Assembly (NCBI RefSeq): GCF_014192715.1
Contig: NZ_JACHYH010000001.1
Coordinates: 310,001-374,000, forward strand
DNA: 64,000 nt
Direction: 5' to 3'
DNA from: Luteibacter sp. Sphag1AF
GTDB taxonomy: Bacteria; Pseudomonadota; Gammaproteobacteria; Xanthomonadales; Rhodanobacteraceae
Under the pieces are notes generated by a model. The model saw nothing but the letters and a program-made list of their open reading frames with translations, ran no database searches and was not told where the DNA came from. Shown one piece after another: positions 1 through 7,257 of the stretch. The first letter of the stretch is position 1. Each line of letters begins with the position of its first letter. A program made the position numbers and the translations under genes.

Positions 1-887
1 GCAACAACTGGACGGTGGGTGCCAAGGGAACGTATCGCGAACTGAAGAGCTCGATCGACGACTTCTGCGATTCGCGCCCGTTCAAGAACTGGGGTACGCG
101 CAACAACGTGGACATGAGCAAGGCCGTCATTTCCGGCTGCTACCTGTTCAATCCGGGCAAGTCCAATACCTTCCAGGTCAACATGGATGGCAAGGGCACC
201 TTCCGCGACGTCACGCTGACCAAGCAGGACTTCACGAACAACGGCATCGGCTTCCCGGACCTGAAGCGCAAGTACGTGGCTCTGAATCTGTACGCCGAGC
301 ATCAGTTCAACCAGGACTGGTACGGCAAGATCGACTACGTCTGGTCGCACAGCTTCGGCAACTCCGAGGGCATGCTGAAGTCGGACATCGGCCAGCGCGA
401 TCCGTCGGTCACGCAGGACTGGGATGCACCGGAACTGATGGTCGGCTCCAATGGTCCGCTGCCCAACGACCGCAAGCACCAGCTCAAGGCCTACGGTTAC
501 TACCAGTTCAATCCTGAGTGGCTGTTCAGCGCCAACCTCACGGTTGCATCGGGTCGTCCGATCAACTGCCTGGGCGTGGCCCCTGGCGATCCGGTCAAGT
601 ACGGTGCCGCCTACTTCTACTGCGACGGCAAGGTTTCGCCGCGCGGCAGCCGTGGTCGTCTGCCGTGGTCCGAACAGCTCAATCTTGGCGTGGAATACCG
701 TCCGGCGTTTGCAGACCACAAGCTGGCCTTCAACGCGGACATCTTCAACGTCTTCACCCAGCAGCGCACGCAGAGCCTGATCGAAGTTGGCGAGAACGCC
801 GCCGGCGCACCGGTTGTGACCTACCAGCGCCCGATCTCGTTCAGCACCCCGCGTTACTTCCGTTTCGCGGTGCGTTACGACCTGTAA
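1..887 (+). CDS. TonB-dependent receptor, Oar-like, C-terminal part (5' partial)
   Basis: The reading frame is open from the window edge, so the start, signal peptide and plug domain lie upstream. The 294 visible residues alternate aromatic and polar residues as outer-membrane beta-strands do, and end in a beta-signal-like aromatic strand (FRFAVRYDL). They resemble the C-terminal barrel of Oar-type TonB-dependent receptors, with NADIFNVFTQQR near the end as in that family. The two Cys of the CLGVAP and YFYCDG stretches may form a disulfide in an extracellular loop. The likely role is TonB-powered uptake of an unknown ligand across the outer membrane. The gene is followed by two hairpins, the second a strong terminator, so it ends its transcription unit. 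The family is fairly certain and the substrate is unknown. Confidence 0.8.
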   Translation, partial: NNWTVGAKGTYRELKSSIDDFCDSRPFKNWGTRNNVDMSKAVISGCYLFNPGKSNTFQVNMDGKGTFRDVTLTKQDFTNNGIGFPDLKRKYVALNLYAEHQFNQDWYGKIDYVWSHSFGNSEGMLKSDIGQRDPSVTQDWDAPELMVGSNGPLPNDRKHQLKAYGYYQFNPEWLFSANLTVASGRPINCLGVAPGDPVKYGAAYFYCDGKVSPRGSRGRLPWSEQLNLGVEYRPAFADHKLAFNADIFNVFTQQRTQSLIEVGENAAGAPVVTYQRPISFSTPRYFRFAVRYDL

Positions 888-899
888 AGCAACAAAACG

Positions 900-925
900 T
901 CACGCGCGTCCTCCCGCGCGCGTGA
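900..925 (+). repeat. GC-rich hairpin after the TonB receptor gene
   Basis: A perfect 9-bp inverted repeat (TCACGCGCG at 900-908 with CGCGCGTGA at 917-925) and an 8-nt loop lie 12 bases after the receptor stop codon. No T-tract follows. It probably protects the 3' end of the mRNA or assists the terminator just downstream. Confidence 0.6.
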
Positions 926-952
926 TGTGATGACTACTTCGAGATATCTCGG

Positions 953-979
953 ACCCGGCCCCCAGGCCGGGTTTTTTTT
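953..979 (+). terminator. rho-independent terminator of the TonB receptor gene
   Basis: An 8-bp perfect stem (ACCCGGCC at 953-960 with GGCCGGGT at 965-972) with a CCCA loop runs directly into eight T residues (972-979). The T-tract is on the plus-strand side only, so it stops receptor transcription before the oppositely oriented tviB-like gene. Confidence 0.9.
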
Positions 980-1002
980 GTAGTCACCACACACACGCCG
1001 GA

Positions 1003-2280
1003 TCAGAGGCGCCCGTCTACCGATTCCTGCGGGAGGACCGACTTCACGTCGTACACCACGCCGCCCGGACGGGCGAAGTTACGGATGCGTTCTGCGCCGA
1101 ATTCGCGGAACTGCGAATGCGCCACGGCGATGATGACTGCGTCGTATGCACCTTCGTCGATGGTTTCCACCGGCCGGATTCCGTATTCACGTTCGGCGTC
1201 ATCGGCATTGACCCAGGGATCGTAAACGTCCACGTGCGCCATCGAGTGCTGCAATTCGCGGGTGATGTCGATCACGCGGGTGTTGCGCAGGTCGGGGCAG
1301 TTTTCCTTGAAGGCGAAACCCAGCACCAGCACACGCGCATCCACGATATGCAGACGACGCTCGCTCATCAGGCGAATCACCCGATCAGCGACATAGGTAC
1401 CCATGCGGCTGTTGATGCGCCGCGCCGCCAGGATCAGTTCCGGGTGATAGCCCGTGACCTCCGCCTTGTGAGTGAGGTAATACGGATCAACGCCGATGCA
1501 ATGGCCACCCACAAGTCCCGGACGGAACGGCAGGAAGTTCCACTTCGTGCCTGCCGCCTCCAGCACCTCTTCGGTGTCGATGCCAAGGCGATTGAAGATC
1601 AGCGCCAGCTCGTTGACCAGCGCGATATTGACGTCACGCTGCACGTTCTCGATGACCTTCGCCGCTTCTGCCACACGTACCGACGAGGTTTTGTGCGTGC
1701 CGGCGCGGATGATCGTGCGATACAGCGCATCCACACGTTCGGCCGCCTCCGGCGTGGAGCCCGACGTGAGCTTGCGGATATCGACCACCCGCCGGGCATG
1801 GTCGCCCGGGTTGATGCGCTCCGGGCTGTAGCCGCAGTGGAAATCGACGTTGAAGGTGAGGCCGGACGCAGCTTCCAGAATGGGTACACAGATTTCTTCC
1901 GTGGTGCCCGGGTACACCGTGGACTCGAAGACCACCAAGTCGCCCTGCTTCAGCAACGCGCCGAGCATGCGGCAGGCGCCTTCCAGCGGCGACAGGTCGG
2001 GACGCTGAGCTTCGTCGATGGGCGTCGGGACGGTCACGATGAAAACGTTGCGGTCGGTAAGTTCGTCCACCGTTTCGGTATAACGCAGCCGCGCCGCTGC
2101 CGTCAGGGCATCGGGGGCCACTTCCATCGTGTGGTCGCGTCCGGCGCGCAGCTCGGCGATGCGAGCCGGATTGATGTCAAAACCGAGCGTGTCGAAATGC
2201 CTGCCAAATTCCACCGCCAGGGGCAGTCCGACGTAGCCCAGGCCAATGATGCCGATCCGTGGTTCCGAGTGAGAGACCAT
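1003..2280 (-). CDS. tviB: UDP-N-acetylglucosamine 6-dehydrogenase (TviB/WbpO-type nucleotide sugar dehydrogenase)
   Basis: A 425-residue NAD-dependent nucleotide-sugar dehydrogenase. It would oxidise C6 of a UDP-N-acetylhexosamine to the uronic acid, for capsule or O-antigen synthesis in the cytoplasm. The Rossmann motif GIIGLGYVGLPLA is at residues 10-22, VPTPID at 84-89, and the catalytic Cys261 sits in GGHCIGVDPYY. The NPGD and KWNFLPF segments are typical of the TviB/WbpO branch that acts on UDP-GlcNAc rather than UDP-glucose. The length is normal for the family. The ATG at 2280 has no strong ribosome-binding site. No polysaccharide genes surround it, so its pathway partners must lie elsewhere. 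The enzyme class is certain; the exact substrate rests on subfamily resemblance. Confidence 0.87.
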   Translation of the reverse strand: MVSHSEPRIGIIGLGYVGLPLAVEFGRHFDTLGFDINPARIAELRAGRDHTMEVAPDALTAAARLRYTETVDELTDRNVFIVTVPTPIDEAQRPDLSPLEGACRMLGALLKQGDLVVFESTVYPGTTEEICVPILEAASGLTFNVDFHCGYSPERINPGDHARRVVDIRKLTSGSTPEAAERVDALYRTIIRAGTHKTSSVRVAEAAKVIENVQRDVNIALVNELALIFNRLGIDTEEVLEAAGTKWNFLPFRPGLVGGHCIGVDPYYLTHKAEVTGYHPELILAARRINSRMGTYVADRVIRLMSERRLHIVDARVLVLGFAFKENCPDLRNTRVIDITRELQHSMAHVDVYDPWVNADDAEREYGIRPVETIDEGAYDAVIIAVAHSQFREFGAERIRNFARPGGVVYDVKSVLPQESVDGRL

Positions 2281-2345
2281 GTTGCAACCGAGCCAAAAGA
2301 AGCAAAGCGTACACGGTCAGGCTCCGGGGCTGAAATATCGGGACC

Positions 2346-2834
2346 TCAGGGGCGCACGGCCGTCACTTCGATCTCCACCAGGAAACCCGGATTGGCCAGG
2401 GCCGCCACCTGCATCGCCGAGCGCGACGGCAGTTTCGGCTGCGTCGGCGTGCCGAAAAACTGTGTGTAGCCCTGCATGAATCCGGCGAAGTCCATCTTGC
2501 CGCCCTTGGCCGGATCGCCCACCAGGAAGACCTGCATCTTGACCACGTCGCCCATGCCGAGCCCCATGCTCTTGAGCTGCTTTTCGATGGCACCAAGCAC
2601 CCCGGCGGTCTGGGTCTTCGTATCGCCATAGGCAGCGGGACTGTCCTTGGCCGCAGACGCATCCGCCACGGGTGGAACCACGCCGCTCAGAAACACCAGC
2701 GTCTTTCCGGCCGGCACTTCCACCGCCGCAGAAATCGGGAAGGTACTGTTGGGAATCGCATGCCTCACCACATCGGTGGCGGTTGCCTGCGAGGCGAGGC
2801 CCAGAATCGGAAGCAGCAGCGCGAGCTTTTTCAT
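2346..2834 (-). CDS. RidA family protein with a signal peptide (predicted periplasmic imine deaminase)
   Basis: A 162-residue protein of the RidA/YjgF family, which hydrolyses reactive enamines and imines to carbonyl compounds plus ammonia. It carries an N-terminal secretion signal (MKKLALLLPILG, probable cleavage after A19 in QATA), unlike cytosolic RidA. The family's key arginine is present as R138 in KLPSRSAMQV, and the terminal EIEV strand is conserved, so activity is plausible. The start is the ATG at 2834, preceded by AGGAGAAACC, which overlaps the stop of the cytochrome c gene as ATGA. It is the last gene of a three-gene operon with an FAD amine oxidase. I infer that it clears the imine product of that oxidase in the periplasm. 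Confidence 0.85.
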   Translation of the reverse strand: MKKLALLLPILGLASQATATDVVRHAIPNSTFPISAAVEVPAGKTLVFLSGVVPPVADASAAKDSPAAYGDTKTQTAGVLGAIEKQLKSMGLGMGDVVKMQVFLVGDPAKGGKMDFAGFMQGYTQFFGTPTQPKLPSRSAMQVAALANPGFLVEIEVTAVRP

Positions 2835-3235
2835 GGTTTCTCCTGAGGACGCAGTGCCTGAACCTGCGCGGCAGTCAGTGGGTCGTGATAGTCGTTGCCA
2901 AAATGCGTGCGAACGTAGTTCACCACATCCGCGATTTGCTGATTGCTGAGCACGTTCCCAAACGCAGGCATCCCCGCACGACCATTCAACACCATCGCAG
3001 CGGGATACAGCGCCGAGGCCAGCCTGGGATTGGCAGCCAGCGCAGGATACGCCCCAGCCCCGGCCGCACCCTTGCCGTCCGCCATGTGGCATGCCTGGCA
3101 GATGTGGGTGAAGAACGCATGGCCATCGGCTGTGGCTGCGGATTTCTGATCCAGAAAAGGCGGGTCATCGGCCGCCTGTGCGGCGGCGCTGAAAGTCACA
3201 AGACACGCCACGAGCATCGAGGTCACATGTTTCAT
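2831..3235 (-). CDS. secreted c-type cytochrome
   Basis: A 134-residue class I cytochrome c. A Sec signal peptide ends at AAAQA near residue 21. The haem attachment motif CQACH is at residues 46-50, and Met89 in GRAGMPAFG is the probable axial ligand. SNQQIADVVNYVR is the usual C-terminal helix. Both flanking genes overlap it by ATGA junctions, so translation is probably coupled with the upstream FAD oxidase and the downstream RidA gene. Such an arrangement suggests it takes electrons from the flavoenzyme and passes them to the respiratory chain, as reported for cytochrome-c-linked members of the flavin amine oxidase family. That partnership is inferred from context. Confidence 0.9.
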   Translation of the reverse strand: MKHVTSMLVACLVTFSAAAQAADDPPFLDQKSAATADGHAFFTHICQACHMADGKGAAGAGAYPALAANPRLASALYPAAMVLNGRAGMPAFGNVLSNQQIADVVNYVRTHFGNDYHDPLTAAQVQALRPQEKP

Positions 3236-4836
3236 GCCCGACCTCCCGCCAACGCGCGACGGTGCACCTGGTCGATGGCCGAAAGCGACGAAAGAATCGC
3301 GCCTTCCTGCCACGCTGGCAGATACGACGCGTGTTCGCCCGCCAGCACGATGCGGCCGTCCATCGCGCACAGATCGGCGTAATGCTTCTCGCGCATCTGA
3401 TCGGACCAGTTGCCAAAACAGCCCAGCGTGAAAGGCGAACGATGCCACGCGACGGCCATGCCGTTTTCATACGTGTCGGCGTATTGCGGATGAATCTGCT
3501 TGCCGTATTCCAGCGCCGCGCGAATGCGCTCAGCCGGATCAAGCGCCGTGAATTCCAGCGCCTCGACAAAAAAGGTGTACGAGGCAAGCAGCACGCCCTT
3601 CTTCGTACCGAAACCGTGGCTGGGATAGGACATCATGCCGATGGGCAAATCGCTGAAAGACACGCCACCGTAAATGGCATCGTCTTCTTCCCAGAACCGC
3701 CGGCTGAACTGGATGCCCACCTTGTTCGATGCGGCGTATGGCACGGCACTGATGGCGGCGGCCATCGCGGCCCCCACCTGCACCGGAATCTGACTCAGGA
3801 TCGACAGCGGAATCGTGCACACGCACCAGTCCGCTTTCGCCACATGCCGGCTTCCCGGTGCCTTCGTATCCTCATATGCAACGCTTACGCCTGCGCTGTC
3901 CTGGGCGATGTCCACGACTTTGGCACCGTAGCGGACATGCGAGCCCACTTCACGACCAAATGCCTTGCCGATGGCGTCCATGCCACCCACCGGCTGCATC
4001 ATGGTGGTCTGGTATTCGTACTGATCGCTGGCGGCGAGGTTGCCCCAGAGCCGCGCATTCAATACGTCATGCAATCCTACGGGCGTGGAAAAATCCGGCT
4101 TGCCATGGGCTCCGCCGCCGGCATCACGCGCGTAGCCGCGATAGTCATTGCTCACTGGCCCGGCAGCGTACGAAAAGTCCCTGTTCAGGCCGCCCCATTC
4201 GCGCATCGCTTCGAGGAGAATTTCGCGGTCTTCCTTGGTGACCAGATCATCCAGGCGCCCGGTCGATGTGGCCTTGGCCAGCAGTTCGGCGACACCGCCG
4301 TTGAAGTCCGCCTTTACCTCACGGATGCGCTGCGGTTTGCCGCCAAACGCATCGCGGCGATGAAAGTATGCGTTGTGATTGAGCTGGACAAACGGCTCCA
4401 GAGCCACGCCCAGCTGACGGCAATAATCCAGTACGCCGTGATGGTGATAAGGAATGCGCCACGGTCCCGGATTGAAATACTGCCCTTCATCGAACTGGCA
4501 GCGCTGGGTGTGGCCGCCCAATTCCGTGTAGAGGTCACCACCGCGCAGTGTCCAGTTGCGGCCGCCAAGGCGCTGGTTGTATTCCAGCACCTGCACTTTG
4601 TAGCCGGCTTTGCCGAGTTCATACGCGGCCACCAGACCCGCAAGACCTGCACCCAGGATCAGTACGGACTGGCCATTTCCCGATCCTGCCAGTGGGGGCG
4701 GCGGTCGATATGGAGATTCCTTCGCAAACCCCAGACCCGTCATCGCCTGGTACATCAGCGCTCCGCTGCCCGCCATGCCGATCATCCGCAGCATCTGCCG
4801 CCGGGTCATCGTGGGCATGAATGTGTCCTCTGCCAT
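3232..4836 (-). CDS. Tat-exported flavin monoamine oxidase/dehydrogenase
   Basis: A 534-residue FAD enzyme of the amine oxidase superfamily. A twin-arginine signal (TRRQMLRMIG, residues 11-20) predicts folded export to the periplasm. The dinucleotide-binding GAGLAG is at 62-67, followed by the family signature RLGGRNWT. A second FAD-contact motif (VLAGEHASYLPAWQEGA) lies near the C-terminus. The chosen ATG at 4836 follows GGGGAGATC; an upstream in-frame start exists but lacks a ribosome-binding site. It leads an operon with a cytochrome c and a periplasmic RidA, which suggests an amine or amino-acid dehydrogenase that passes electrons to cytochrome c and whose imine product is hydrolysed by RidA. 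The substrate cannot be told from sequence. Confidence 0.87.
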   Translation of the reverse strand: MAEDTFMPTMTRRQMLRMIGMAGSGALMYQAMTGLGFAKESPYRPPPPLAGSGNGQSVLILGAGLAGLVAAYELGKAGYKVQVLEYNQRLGGRNWTLRGGDLYTELGGHTQRCQFDEGQYFNPGPWRIPYHHHGVLDYCRQLGVALEPFVQLNHNAYFHRRDAFGGKPQRIREVKADFNGGVAELLAKATSTGRLDDLVTKEDREILLEAMREWGGLNRDFSYAAGPVSNDYRGYARDAGGGAHGKPDFSTPVGLHDVLNARLWGNLAASDQYEYQTTMMQPVGGMDAIGKAFGREVGSHVRYGAKVVDIAQDSAGVSVAYEDTKAPGSRHVAKADWCVCTIPLSILSQIPVQVGAAMAAAISAVPYAASNKVGIQFSRRFWEEDDAIYGGVSFSDLPIGMMSYPSHGFGTKKGVLLASYTFFVEALEFTALDPAERIRAALEYGKQIHPQYADTYENGMAVAWHRSPFTLGCFGNWSDQMREKHYADLCAMDGRIVLAGEHASYLPAWQEGAILSSLSAIDQVHRRALAGGRA

Positions 4837-4998
4837 GATCTCCCCTCGTCCGCCTGCGCCAGGAAGCGCCATTATCGGAATCCCCCGACCCCATCCCCCT
4901 AGCATCAGCCGCCGACCCTCCATTCACAAGTAGCCTTTCGGCACCCTGCTGACACGGGCGCGGTGCAGGCAGCACGCCCAACCTCGCACGCGCCTCGG

Positions 4999-5004
4999 TA
5001 TGAT
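4999..5004 (+). promoter_or_regulatory. -10 element placing the start site at the amgK ATG (leaderless)
   Basis: TATGAT lies exactly six bases before the amgK ATG at 5011, and there is no Shine-Dalgarno sequence. With normal spacing transcription would begin at the A of the start codon, giving a leaderless mRNA. No good -35 is visible. Confidence 0.5.
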
Positions 5005-5010
5005 TCGCCC

Positions 5011-6018
5011 ATGCTTACCGACCGCACTTCCGCTCGTCTCGCCTGGGCCCGCTCCGTCACGGGTGATGCCTCCCTTGAACTCGTACCGGCCTCGGCCGAC
5101 GCCAGCTTTCGCAGCTATTGGCGCGGCGAGGTAGATGGCGGCACGGTGATCGTCATGGATTCCCCGCCCGAGAAAGAAAATCCGGCGCCATGGATCGCAA
5201 TTGGCACGCGGCTGGCTTCGGCAGGACTGCACGTTCCGAAGGTCCACGCGTACGACGCCACACAAGGTTTTTTGCTCATTGATGACCTGGGCACGCGCAC
5301 GTACTTGCCCGAGCTGAACGATGACTCCGTGGACGCGCTGTATGCCGATGCACTGGATGCGCTGATCCACATGCAGACGCACGTAGACACGCGCGAACTG
5401 CCAGATTTCGACCGCGCATGGCAGACCATGGAACTGGAAATCATGCCTACATGGTTTCTGGAAACCCATCTGGGACAGACACTGGCTTGCAGCGACTGGG
5501 ACGTGATCGAGGCGGCTTTCGACGTGCTGATGCATGGCATTGCCGAACAGCCGCGCGCGTTCATGCACCGCGATTATCACAGCCGCAATCTGCTGGTTTG
5601 CCCGGAACACAATCCGGGCATCATTGATTTTCAGGGCGCTATGGTGGGACCGATCACGTACGACCTGGCCTCGCTGCTTCGCGACTGCTACATCGTGTGG
5701 GACAACGAACGCGTTCAGGGGTGGGTCGAAGGTTACCGGCTGCGCCTGCTGCACACGCATATCATCGAGGATACCGTGGACACCGATCGCTTCCAGCGCT
5801 GGTTTGATTTCGCCGGCCTGCAACGCCACATCAAGGTGCTGGGTCTGTTCTGCCGACTCTGGTATCGCGATGGCAAGCCGGGCTATCTGACCGACCTGCC
5901 CCGCGTGCTCACCTATATTCTGGATGTATCGCGCCGTCATCATGAACTCGCGGCGTTCGCCGATCTTCTGGAAGCCAGGATAGGCAATTGCGATATCCGC
6001 GAGGCGCGCGCGGCATGA
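5011..6018 (+). CDS. amgK: N-acetylmuramate/N-acetylglucosamine anomeric kinase AmgK
   Basis: A 335-residue sugar kinase of the aminoglycoside phosphotransferase fold. AmgK phosphorylates MurNAc (and GlcNAc) at C1, the first committed step of the cell-wall recycling shortcut that bypasses de novo UDP-MurNAc synthesis. The catalytic loop HRDYHSRN holds Asp188, and the metal-binding IDFQG motif holds Asp206; ITYDLASLLRD follows as in the family. The ATG at 5011 lacks a ribosome-binding site and sits six bases after a -10 box. The stop overlaps the start of murU as ATGA, and this pairing fixes the function more firmly than the fold alone. The pathway is known to confer intrinsic fosfomycin tolerance in pseudomonads. 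Confidence 0.92.
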   Translation: MLTDRTSARLAWARSVTGDASLELVPASADASFRSYWRGEVDGGTVIVMDSPPEKENPAPWIAIGTRLASAGLHVPKVHAYDATQGFLLIDDLGTRTYLPELNDDSVDALYADALDALIHMQTHVDTRELPDFDRAWQTMELEIMPTWFLETHLGQTLACSDWDVIEAAFDVLMHGIAEQPRAFMHRDYHSRNLLVCPEHNPGIIDFQGAMVGPITYDLASLLRDCYIVWDNERVQGWVEGYRLRLLHTHIIEDTVDTDRFQRWFDFAGLQRHIKVLGLFCRLWYRDGKPGYLTDLPRVLTYILDVSRRHHELAAFADLLEARIGNCDIREARAA

Positions 6019-6719
6019 GGCATGCGCTGATTCTCGCCGCAGGGCTGGGTGAACGCATGCGCCCCCTCACCACGCACACACCCAAGCCGCTACTCCCCGT
6101 CGGCGGCAAACCGCTGATCGAGTGGCACCTGGAAAAGCTGGCCGCGGCAGACGTCCGCTACGTGGTCATCAACACCTCGCATCTGGCCGACCAGTTTCCT
6201 GCGGCGCTGGGGGACGGTTCGCGCTGGGGGTTGCGGATTCGTTATGCCTACGAAGGGCCCACGCCACTGGAAACCGGCGGCGGCATCCTGAACGCCCTGC
6301 CATTGCTGGGGCCTGATCCGTTCATCGTGGTCAGTGGCGACATCTACAGCGACTACGACTATGCGCGACTGCCGGCTCAACCCGAAGGCGTGGCGCATCT
6401 GGTCATGGTCGACAACCCACCCTGGCATCCAGCGGGCGATTTCTTACTGGCAGATGGACGTCTTTATGAAAAAGACGCACCCGTCGTTGCGAGCCATATC
6501 GCTCCCGCAACGGGCGCGCAGTGCCTGACTTTCGCGAACATCGGTGTGTATCGGCCGCAGATCGTGGCGGGCCAGTCGCCGGGGAAGTTCAAGCTGCTTC
6601 CCATGTATCAACGCGCGATGCGTGACGGCTCACTGCGCGGTGAGCGATTTGATGGATTCTGGCGAAACATCGGCACGCCCGCACAGCGGGACGAACTGGA
6701 AGCGCAGCTTCGCGATTAA
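6015..6719 (+). CDS. murU: N-acetylmuramate alpha-1-phosphate uridylyltransferase MurU
   Basis: A 234-residue nucleotidyltransferase that converts MurNAc-1-phosphate plus UTP to UDP-MurNAc, completing the recycling branch begun by AmgK. The N-terminal signature LILAAGLGERMRPLT, followed by KPLLPVGGKPLIEW, is the nucleotide-binding and catalytic region of this family. VVSGDIYSDYD carries the metal-binding aspartates. The length matches known MurU proteins. The ATG at 6015 overlaps the amgK stop (ATGA), so translation is likely coupled. The TAA stop shares the palindrome TTAA with the stop of the convergent small gene. The MurNAc-6-phosphate phosphatase of the pathway (MupP) is not in this window. 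Confidence 0.92.
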   Translation: MRHALILAAGLGERMRPLTTHTPKPLLPVGGKPLIEWHLEKLAAADVRYVVINTSHLADQFPAALGDGSRWGLRIRYAYEGPTPLETGGGILNALPLLGPDPFIVVSGDIYSDYDYARLPAQPEGVAHLVMVDNPPWHPAGDFLLADGRLYEKDAPVVASHIAPATGAQCLTFANIGVYRPQIVAGQSPGKFKLLPMYQRAMRDGSLRGERFDGFWRNIGTPAQRDELEAQLRD

Positions 6720-6946
6720 GCGACGGCGCCTTCTGCGCCAAGCGCCTTCAGTCGCTCATGACCCTGAGCGAAGGCTTCGTTGTATGCGCTGGTAATGTCG
6801 CCGTGCGCCAGAGTGCCTGTGCTGGTCTCGATCTCTTCGCCTTGCGTATCCAGAATGCGGTAACTGGATCTATACACAGGCTGACCATCGGACCCGTCCT
6901 GCTTGATGGCTTTGGCGACCACCCGGAATTTATTGTAACTGTCCAC
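6716..6946 (-). CDS. small conserved-type hypothetical protein (76 aa)
   Basis: I do not recognise this protein. The most likely start is GTG at 6946, preceded by the strong ribosome-binding site GGGAGGGAG. A longer in-frame extension upstream runs through GC-rich spacer and looks spurious. The 76 residues are soluble and mixed in charge (SYNKFRVVAKAIKQDG, then RILDTQGEEIETSTG and a C-terminal helix), with no signal peptide or membrane segment. The DTQGEEIETS pattern could be a beta-hairpin of a small alpha/beta protein. It ends convergently with murU, sharing the TTAA stop. It lies downstream of motB behind a 311-bp spacer rich in inverted repeats, so it is probably transcribed independently. 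Confidence 0.6.
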   Translation of the reverse strand: MDSYNKFRVVAKAIKQDGSDGQPVYRSSYRILDTQGEEIETSTGTLAHGDITSAYNEAFAQGHERLKALGAEGAVA

Positions 6947-6999
6947 GTTTACTCCCTCCCCTGTTGCCCCATCCTGCGCCCCCGGGCGGCCGAGCGCAA

Positions 7000-7020
7000 G
7001 CACCCCGCAGGAGGGGGTGC
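7000..7020. repeat. inverted repeat, 7-bp stem
   Basis: GCACCCC at 7000-7006 pairs with GGGGTGC at 7014-7020 across a 7-nt loop. It lies in the leader or promoter region of the small gene that starts at 6946. Confidence 0.5.
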
Positions 7021-7026
7021 CTGCAG

Positions 7027-7055
7027 TCACGCGGGCCGTGTACCGGGCCGCGTGA
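7027..7055. repeat. inverted repeat, 8-bp stem
   Basis: TCACGCGG at 7027-7034 is the reverse complement of CCGCGTGA at 7048-7055, with a 13-nt loop. It is adjacent to the previous hairpin, and no T-tract follows on either side. Confidence 0.5.
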
Positions 7056-7138
7056 AGGCGGGATGATATTGGTGTGGTGAGTGTTTCGGAGACCATGCGC
7101 CGGGCTGACTGCCCCCTTGCGCAAATGGACGTCCAAAC

Positions 7139-7174
7139 ACACATGCTTCGATACTGTGTATACGAAGCATGTGT
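7139..7174. repeat. perfect 12-bp inverted repeat with 12-bp spacer
   Basis: ACACATGCTTCG (7139-7150) and CGAAGCATGTGT (7163-7174) are exact reverse complements flanking ATACTGTGTATA. It is AT-richer than its surroundings, lies 84 bp beyond the motB stop, and has no T-tract. The geometry fits a dimeric regulator site or a stable cruciform or hairpin better than a terminator. The function is unknown. Confidence 0.75.
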
Positions 7175-7257
7175 ATCACCGCCGCATGTCCGGAGGATGA
7201 CTTTGCCGGACGGGACGATCTTGCGGGCAGCACGCTTGCGCGCGACGAGCGCGCCAA

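Larger units (their letters stand above)
6947..7257. other. 311-bp intergenic spacer with three inverted repeats
   Basis: No credible gene was seen. The spacer between motB and the small gene at 6716-6946 contains hairpins at 7000-7020 and 7027-7055 and a long symmetric element at 7139-7174. It probably carries the 3' end signals of motAB and the promoter and operator of the small gene. Confidence 0.6.

Noticed and set aside
1117-2469. 450-codon plus-strand frame opposite tviB
   Set aside because: Antisense shadow without ribosome-binding site or recognisable motifs; the minus-strand dehydrogenase is well supported.
7151-7162. ATACTGTGTATA as a LexA-like SOS box
   Set aside because: It only partly resembles the E. 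coli consensus and not the motif I recall for xanthomonads; the long flanking symmetry better explains it.
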